Shown: piece after piece, positions 57,152 to 64,000 of the stretch | Numbering within the stretch: position 1 is the first letter of the stretch | Layout of the letters: each line of letters opens with the position of its first letter | Source: Ailanthus altissimus | Lineage: Eukaryota > Streptophyta > Magnoliopsida > Sapindales > Simaroubaceae | Direction: 5' to 3' | NCBI GenBank assembly: GCA_946807835.1 | Contig: OX327704.1 | Location: 4,650,001 to 4,714,000 of the forward strand | DNA: 64,000 nt | Notes under the pieces: model-generated | Seen by the model: the letters and a program-made list of their open reading frames with translations, nothing else | The model's database searches: none | Told to the model about the DNA's origin: nothing | Program-made: the position numbers and the translations under genes

Positions 57152-59434
57152 TGTTAGACTTAATGCTTACGTGCCATCCTAAAATGTACATATATGTTCC
57201 CATTAAATTGCTAATGCCCATTTTATATGTATCATGCAATGTAATATTACAAACATTGTATGATCTGAAGGAGCTCTGATCTGATCTAAAGGAGTTTAGA
57301 TCATGGCCCAGAGTTGACCATACAGAGAGATATAATTGCTAAGTGTTAGCACAACTAAGTGTTAGCTAGTTATAATACTCAGTAAAGATCCAAGAGTTTG
57401 AGCCTTATTTGTAATGAAATATAGACCTGGGAATATACTAGTAATTGTATAGTTGCAACAGTTACAATCAAGTACTAGGAAATGTCAGTTGTATAAGTAT
57501 GTTCTCGAATATTGTCCATGATCTATTTCTGCTGATGCGGGTCTGTTAGTGGATACCTTTATATAAATCAACATATATCATACCTATAGGGTATAGATTG
57601 TTGTTCCTAGCCGACCATGAACTTGGAGCTTGTATTGACATATGGTATCCAGTTAGGACTGGATATGAGACGGACTTAAGAAGACCTCTGATAGACATCT
57701 TATGTAAGTTGACAACAGAAGGTCCTCTCGAGTTGAGTAGTATACATTATCCTTTAACCTGAGTGCCACAAGGGATTTATAAGTGATTCACCATACTTTG
57801 ATTCCACGCATGTCACAGACCTTTCATGGTGTGACCCCTAGGTGTCGCTGGGTATTGACCTATACTTATGAAGTCTAGTGATTATATATGGGATCTGTCA
57901 GCTCGCAAAAGGAGTTAAATATTCAGATGCTTCGAGAATGTATTTCAGAAAATCTTGTGGCCACAAGCAATATACCTGAGAAAGAGTTTCCATCAAGGTT
58001 GACCAATATGGCAAAGAAGTTTGCACATATTGTTCAGTGAGATACAAGTCTGAAGATAGGTTGTGGATGAGCACATAGAAATTTGACTGTTATAATCTAT
58101 ATCCTCGTACATCTAGGATATTATGACGGAAGGACTATATGTATGTGTGATAACCTCGACTTGGATGATTGATGTGCTGATGTGTGCATAAGGCATTGTT
58201 AACAGACTTATAGAAAAGTTCCATTTGACAGATTAGATGTGGACCTAAGGAGTCATGTTATATGAAGTGTACTTGTTGCACACTTGGGCAATGCATTAGA
58301 TTAAATAGTTTAGTCTAGTAATATCTAGCTTGACCATACAATGTGTACGTGTTTATATTTAAGTATTAAATATAGTAATTGGTTAACAATCGTTGTTGAC
58401 TAATGGGATGGTGACCGTGGTGCATTATGGGCTTTTGGTTGAGTTTACCCAAGTGTGGGATATAGTGGGACCCACTGAGGGATACTTGGTAACTAAGTTA
58501 AGGGGCAAAATGGTAAATTTGTATATTGATAATTTAATAATTAAATAATTAAGATATTTTATTATTTTAATATTTTAATATATTAAATAATGTTTAATTG
58601 AACCATAGTTAAAAGTTAATCAAAGTTGAGTATTATTATTTAATTATTATATTAAAATAATAATATATATAATATTATTTACATATACTTAGTGGCCATG
58701 TATATGTAACCTAACAATGGTTAGGTCAAATAATTTATATATATGTGAAATTAGAGAGAGAAAATGATAGACTTAATGAATATTATTTATACTTAATGAA
58801 TATTATTTATAATAATATATATAATATTATTTACATATACTTAGTGGCCATGTATATGTAACCTAACAATGGTTAGGTCAAATAATTTATATATATGTGA
58901 AATTAGAGAGAGAAAATGATAGACTTAATGAATTTTTGGGTTTGAGAGAGACAAAATCTTTGGAAATTTGGTTTCTAGAGAGAGAAAGTAGAAAAAAATT
59001 ATTTTTCTTCACTGTTAATCATCTCCCTCAGTTAGTAAACCCAGTATAGTAGCTAGAGCTATTGTTTTATTGATCAAGAGTTGATCAGTGGTAAACAATA
59101 GCATGGGTTTAAAGAGTTTATACCCAAAATTGCTAGATATGCTACTGTTCGAGCAAGTCAAGCCCACCTTGTTGGCTACTAGAACTGCCAACTGATTTCA
59201 CTTCTGGTGGGTCTCCAATTGGTGATGTTCTTAATCTCAATCTCAATTTACATATATTAATTTGATTAATATGTGTTTTGTTTGTGTTCATTATCTATAT
59301 GCTTCCATTGTATATAAATATGTATGAGATACATATTTCTGATAATGAACATATGACACATGCATACACTACAGAAATAGGCCCGAATCATGGATCTTGG
59401 GATGGGTGTCATAAGATGTATGCCAACCTCAACA
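57152..59434 (+). mobile_element. 2.1-kb solo-LTR-like element, copy 3
   Basis: Starts TGTTAGACTTAATGCTTACG and ends GCCAACCTCAACA. Flanked by ATTTC (57147-57151) and ATTTA (59435-59439). Colinear with copy 2: GACATATGGTATCCAGTTAGG, GAGTTGAGTAGTATAC, CATGTCACAGACCTTTCAT and CTACTAGAACTGCCAACTGA-type blocks. It carries a private 152-bp tandem duplication. No coding content. It splits the 3' LTR of Copia copy B, so it is younger than that Copia insertion. Confidence 0.85.
58655..58932. repeat. 152-bp tandem duplication inside copy 3
   Basis: AATAATATATATAATATTAT through AGATAGACTTAATGAAT-type sequence occurs twice at a 152-bp offset (ACATATACTTAGTGGCC at 58681 and 58833), with no difference seen over more than 100 bp. 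Confidence 0.9.
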
Positions 59435-59460
59435 ATTTATACCTTTAAAGCATGTGTAAT

Positions 59461-59749
59461 AATATTTTCTGATTAATAAGTTTATTCATACGTGCATTTG
59501 AGTATATATTAACAAGCCCGTATTTATAAAGTTTATGATCTACATACTAGGGATATGATGTTAATGAAGAATGTATAAACTATAAGTTCTTTATAAATTA
59601 AAATTTATTCACAAGGGGGAATATTTCAATCTCTATATAAATAAATTTTTATTCCTTAATTTGAATGCTTCTTAAAAATAATTTCATTGAAATTGACTCT
59701 TTGAATTTCGATAATTAACTAAAAAATATGTTATTATGATTTCGAGTAA
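59461..59749. other. Intergenic stretch
   Basis: AT-rich; no frame or element end recognised. It may include plastid-derived sequence leading into the tRNA relic. Confidence 0.35.
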
Positions 59750-59820
59750 GTCGTTATGGTGAAATTGGTAGATACATTGCTTTTAGGAAATAATTATGTA
59801 AGGTTGTAGTTTTTCTATTT
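59750..59820 (+). pseudogene. Plastid-type tRNA-Leu(UAG) relic
   Basis: GTCGTTATGGTGAAATTGGT, then AGATAC, then GCTTTTAGGAA reproduce the acceptor, D arm and anticodon arm of plastid trnL-UAG, with TAG at the anticodon position. The anticodon stem no longer pairs (ATTGC against AATAAT) and the T arm is poor, so it is not a working tRNA. The long intronless class-II D arm GTGAAATTGGTAGA is organellar rather than nuclear in type, pointing to a transferred plastid fragment. Confidence 0.6.
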
Positions 59821-60129
59821 CTTACAGTAAATAATTTACCTTGATCAACGAAGTAGAGATTTTGAGTAGAAAAAATAGTATATATGATACATTAAATGAG
59901 GCTACTGTGAATTTTGATCCCATTAACTAAATGTCATATATCTTAATCCACAAAAGCTTTAATAAGCTTGATTGACCTTAATCCTGAGCAAATAATAAAT
60001 TTACATTCGTGTGTTGTGCCTTTTAAGTTATCATGCAGTGAGATCTATATAAACAGACAAAACCTCGATAGCTTGGAGATACAATTTCATGGGTCGCACG
60101 AATATATACTTATAAGATGGAATCTATTG
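59821..60129. other. Unassigned stretch
   Basis: Contains an open frame from 59968 (62 codons) of mixed composition without recognisable family. Could be part of the element that carries repeat D. Confidence 0.3.
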
Positions 60130-60962
60130 AGTGATGTTCACCTAAGTTATTTGTAGTATTTGATCATTTAAATATGTAGTCATATTATTTTCAATAAATT
60201 TTTGTTTAAATAATAATATCTATTTGTAAATTTATTTACAAATAAAAACGTATAAAAAATTATCATTAGAGCATTTATTGACTTAGGGGTAAATAGTTAA
60301 TTAAAGAGGTGATACATTTTTTCATAGCCTAGACTTAGTTATGAATATTAGCTAGAGAATCAATTAAATAGTTATTATTGGTCTGAGATCAAGTCTAATT
60401 TAATTAAAAAGAGTTTTAATTAAAATTGACTTTTATTTTTTTAATATATGTTACTAGAGTGAAACTTTTAGCCTTTAATAGAAGAGTCTAGGGTTAACTT
60501 AGAAGAACTTTAAGAGATAACTTGGATTGGGCTTTTTAAATTAAAATTATGAAGTCCATAGGTTTAACAGCCCTTCTACTATCTCAAATTCTAATTAAAC
60601 TCTAAATTTTAAATTCTAATCAAACTCAAAGTCTTCAAGGAAGATGCCTATATATGAGAGGTATGAATTAGTAAAATAAAAAAGAACAATAATTCTTTTA
60701 TGCATTTTACATTGAAAATAAAATTAGACTATTTCTCTTCTCTTAGTCTACGGTATTACCTTGGCACGTATGAGTTTGAAGATTAAGAGAGGTCCATATG
60801 CCCACAATGCATGAGTTTGAAGATTGATAATAGAAGAAAAGATTGTAGATAATCAATTTAAGATTTATCAAACATGAAAATGAGATAACATTTTATCTCT
60901 ACATATATAATTATGAACAAGACAATTTGACTCCGCATAAATTTATTTTTTAAACATAATTT
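60130..60962 (-). repeat. Dispersed repeat D, copy 2 (inverted)
   Basis: Reverse complement aligns with 8104-8890 along its whole length. This copy keeps CTCTCATATATAGGCATC, a possible TATA region, and has ATGAGTTTGAAGATT twice (60768 and 60811), as has copy 1 in diverged form. No coding frame, PBS or defined ends. Confidence 0.75.
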
Positions 60963-62754
60963 TTTTTTAAATACCTTTTGAACCAATGAAAGTTCTTAAT
61001 ATCAAGCTTAATCAATGAGAAAGAAGGTGATCCTTTTCTGCTCAGAGGAGCTCAACATAACCAATCGAAGGAAAAAAAAATGAGCCACCAATCAACAATG
61101 AATAATAAACAACAAATTAGTGGAGAGTAATAGGTAACCAATCGGTGTAGAGAAAAAACCAACCCATCAACCCATTTGAGTTTATTGGCTCTCATATTTA
61201 AGAGCTAATGGTTTGGTTAATTCTTTTTTCTATTGTAGAGAGAGAATTTTATTAAGTTTACATAAACGTGAAAAATCATTATACCCTTAGTTCTTATTTA
61301 AGATTGTTAATTTTAAATTTTAATCGCTATAAATTTTTTTAATATATATATTTTTAATATTTATTTTGATAATTTTACATTATAAATTTTAAATTATATT
61401 TATATTCATATGAATTCTAATTAGAGTCATATCTACTAAATGATATCAAAATAGTAAAAAAAATGTGCCAAAACAAGTAGGGTTGTACGTGTTATAAATT
61501 ATGAATGAACTATCTCTCTATCTCTCCATAATGATCAATAATTGCCAATGTTCTTGCCTTTAATTTGGCAGGAATTTTGCTGCCAAACTAGTTCTCAAAG
61601 ACGGGTGATTTTTCTACGAAGAAAAATATAATAATATTCATGTCGATCTTTCTTTGTCCAGACTCTTCACGTGGTCTTCACTGCAAGAAGCCAAAGAACT
61701 TACAGGACACGGCATATTACGTGCATTATAGGTTGACAGTAAAATTCCCACTTTTAAATTTAAAAATTTATTAAGTTATTATCTAATAAAATTTATTTAT
61801 ACTAATTTTTTAAATAAATTTATATCTACTATTTACTTTATTTTAACATTATTTTTTCCTCAAAAAGTAATCAATTAAAACTCAAAGAAGGTTTCTTACT
61901 ATTATGATTTATTTAAAAATGCTAATAATTATCAATTTTATTAGAAAACATTGATAAATGATCTGAAATTAAACAGAATATAATTTTTATCGTAAACGTA
62001 TGTTGCAAGTTGACAGGATTGTTCATGGAATCTAACAATGGAACCATTTTCTAAGTGGGTCATCTTCTTCCATTTCATTCTTTTTGGCTGGATTTTAAAA
62101 TGTTAAGTAAAATGAATGCGTCGTCTGGAGTCTCATTTATTATGACTTAATCAGATGTTGCTGTCACTTCTCTTCTCGCTCGTCTTCTTACATAGAGCTG
62201 GTCTCCAATGAACAGCCGGATGACATCATTCTATTGTTCACATTGGCTGACACATGACAACTAAAAGAGACAATTGACTCCATTTAACCGGTTACACAAA
62301 CGTTAATGGATTACAACAATAAGCATCCTAAAATATTTATTTATTTAGATATTATGAAAGTTTGGTCATAATTATTAAGCCGGTACTTTATTTGTTATCT
62401 AATTTAAATTATTATTCACTGATAAAATTAAAGGGTTTGAATTCATATACGTTTAGTGTCCTACTAGAATAATAAATTATCTCAAATTTGCAAGGAATCG
62501 AGATCAAATAGTAACTGAGCAAGACAATGTTGATTTTGAGCAAGACAATGTTGATTTTGACCAAGAGCGAGCTAAGTTTGTAATAAACTTGAATTGTAGA
62601 ATAGCAAGCAAATTGCAAAGTTTGAATTATTATGTGAAGAAGAATAAGTAAAACTCTAACAATTGGGGTATAAAAAAATCAACAAGTAAAGATGTAAATC
62701 ATTTGATGAATAAAAAAGAAAATAATTTAAATTGAAAGATAAAAAGTTGAAAAG
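60963..62754. other. Intergenic stretch
   Basis: No gene, RNA or mobile-element end supported. A 21-bp tandem duplication (CAAGACAATGTTGATTTTGA plus G or C) lies at 62520-62561. Around 62160-62290 the GC content rises slightly without an open frame of note. Confidence 0.4.
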
Positions 62755-62784
62755 TATGGTATTAGCCCATTGGCCAATACCATA
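62755..62784. repeat. 13-bp-arm hairpin
   Basis: TATGGTATTAGCC, loop CATT, GGCCAATACCATA: 12 of 13 pairs. The left arm recurs as TATGGTATTAGCC at about 63550-63562. A TTTATATAGG string follows the hairpin. Confidence 0.8.
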
Positions 62785-63860
62785 ACTTTATATAGGCTAT
62801 AGAATCCTTATTTAATCCTAATTTTATAAATATTAGGATCTTAACTAAACAAACTTCTTATATTAGTAAACAACAAATACGGGCTAAACACCTAACTAGG
62901 CCTGGACTAAAGTATACAAGAATACAAATGGACCCATTATGTATTTTTGGGTCAGGGTCAATAATGCCATTTACAAATCGATTAAAATGGAATGTTTTGT
63001 GAGGTTTGATTCCTAATAAAGCCGATCTTACATTTCACTTGCTTGAAAAATCAACTTGTTGTACTTTCTATGAACAATGTATGAAAAAAGTTGGCTTTTA
63101 TGTAATGGTTTTAAGAATTTTTATAAGAAACTCGGCTTTTTTTATGTTTCTCCTAAAATGTAAAAAATGCCTTTGTGCAATAATCTTGGAAATTTGTAAG
63201 CAAATTTCGGTTTGATATGCTTTGAAAAATTGCTTTCATATTACTATTTACTTCAAGGTTGCCTTTTCTGTATTCCTTTGAGTTAGAAGGGTGATCGGCT
63301 TTGTTAATGATTTTTGAATCCAATATTATTCTATTATTGGAACTTTTGTTCTTAATATGTTTTTGTGCAACTCGCCTTTGCCAAGTAGACTTTTTGAATA
63401 TTGCCTTCAATTTGGTCTTGAACTCCAGATACTTAAATATTGCCTTACTTGTTATGAAAATTTTTATTGTTTTATATTTCACAAGAATCAGCTAGCTTCG
63501 GATTTTAGTTTTTGGCCTGATGGATCTTTCCTCGGATATTGACAAAGGTATGGTATTAGCCAATCTCTCTGTGTCATGAAACCAGCCTTCTTCAAATATC
63601 GGCTTTAAGTCGATATATTTTTTACTTGGTAAAAAATACTGATTATATCTTATTATGACTAATGTTTAAATTTGTAGAAATTAATTTTACATTAGCCCCA
63701 TTAACTATTATTGATGAGCTATCAGTAACTGTCCCATCATCATTTTCATTAATAAATGTTCCAATATTGCCTTTATCAATAACCGTTTTATTATTGCCTT
63801 CATTAAATACCTGCCTGTTTGATTTGCTTCACGACTCTTCATTTTTACCGAATTGAGTTT
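62785..63860. other. Unassigned stretch with recurrent GCCTT/TCGGCTTT motifs
   Basis: Small open frames (63006-63215, 63357-63542, 63662-63856) have no recognisable product. TATTGCCTT and TCGGCTTT strings recur about every 50-150 bp, giving the look of an LTR or upstream region rather than a gene. Confidence 0.3.
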
Positions 63861-63870
63861 CTATAAATAG
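63861..63870 (+). promoter_or_regulatory. TATA-like box near right edge
   Basis: CTATAAATAG followed about 30 bp downstream by a pyrimidine-rich leader (CATTTCATTTTCCACTTTTA, then TTCTCATTTTTCTTCTC) resembles a plant or LTR/pararetroviral core promoter reading rightward out of the window. The transcribed unit lies beyond the edge. Confidence 0.35.
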
Positions 63871-64000
63871 GACTATTCACCATTTCATTTTCCACTTTTA
63901 CTTCAAGCAAATTCTCATTTTTCTTCTCAAGCATTATAGCATTCTTCATGTTCTTCAAGTGTTCTTAGGCAATCATTAAATAATTCATGGTAATGCTCTT

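Larger units (their letters stand above)
51199..59460 (+). mobile_element. Copia retrotransposon copy B, heavily decayed, nested LTR in its 3' LTR
   Basis: Truncated 5' LTR (51199 to about 51315), primer site TGATATCAGAGC (51317-51328), a duplicated gag segment, protease-integrase-RT-RNase H region (53270-56600), polypurine tract and 3' LTR (56869-57151 continuing at 59440). Same family as copy A at 17510-22623. Every domain is riddled with stops. The 3' LTR is interrupted by a 2.1-kb element with its own target duplication. Confidence 0.85.

Noticed and set aside
59750..59820. Functional tRNA-Leu gene
   Set aside because: The anticodon stem and T arm do not pair and there is no acceptor 3' half.
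63006..63856. Small plus-strand frames near the right edge as genes
   Set aside because: Short, Leu/Phe/Ile-rich by AT composition, without family, splice support or a conserved start context.

Overview
The window looks like AT-rich, intergenic nuclear DNA of a flowering plant. The signs are a GT-AG-intron gene of the plant 2-oxoglutarate dioxygenase family, plant-type Copia and CACTA elements, hAT-type and Mutator-type repeats, two endogenous plant pararetroviruses, and a decayed plastid-type tRNA-Leu. The species cannot be named from the sequence. Only one host gene is supported: the first three exons of an SRG1-like dioxygenase on the minus strand at the left edge. Everything else is a graveyard of nested mobile elements, and no mobile-element reading frame is intact. 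|| Layout. 1-1933: dioxygenase gene, cut by the window edge. 1966-2980: a direct duplication around a Copia relic. 3690-17345: three copies (C, A, B) of an unrecognised repeat. Copy C carries a solo LTR. Between C and A lie a hAT-like element with a 42-bp minisatellite, a LINE-like remnant and one copy of a dispersed repeat. Between A and B lies a decayed pararetrovirus (EPRV1) on the plus strand. 17510-22623: a Copia copy in a 3'end-LTR-5'end arrangement, invaded by a hAT element and by a 2.1-kb solo-LTR-like element. 23295-27460: more LTR-like sequence, including a second 2.1-kb element. 27480-38150: a CACTA element on the minus strand, invaded by a complete Copia element with target duplications (27712-33181) and by a 1-kb foldback element (33801-34824). 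39081-40230: hAT-like element. 40740-47821: a second, different and nearly full-length pararetrovirus (EPRV2) on the minus strand. 48459-51122: a hairpin and a second CACTA fragment. 51199-59460: a Copia element with a tandemly duplicated PBS-gag segment, whose 3' LTR is split by a third 2.1-kb element. 59750-64000: tRNA relic, the inverted partner of the 8-kb dispersed repeat, then mostly featureless DNA ending in a TATA-like promoter. || The most notable content is the pair of unrelated pararetrovirus integrations, the 2.1-kb family seen three times with clean 5-bp target duplications, and the insertion order that can be read from nested empty and filled sites. Calls rest on reading translations, termini and repeat alignments by eye; identities were not computed.
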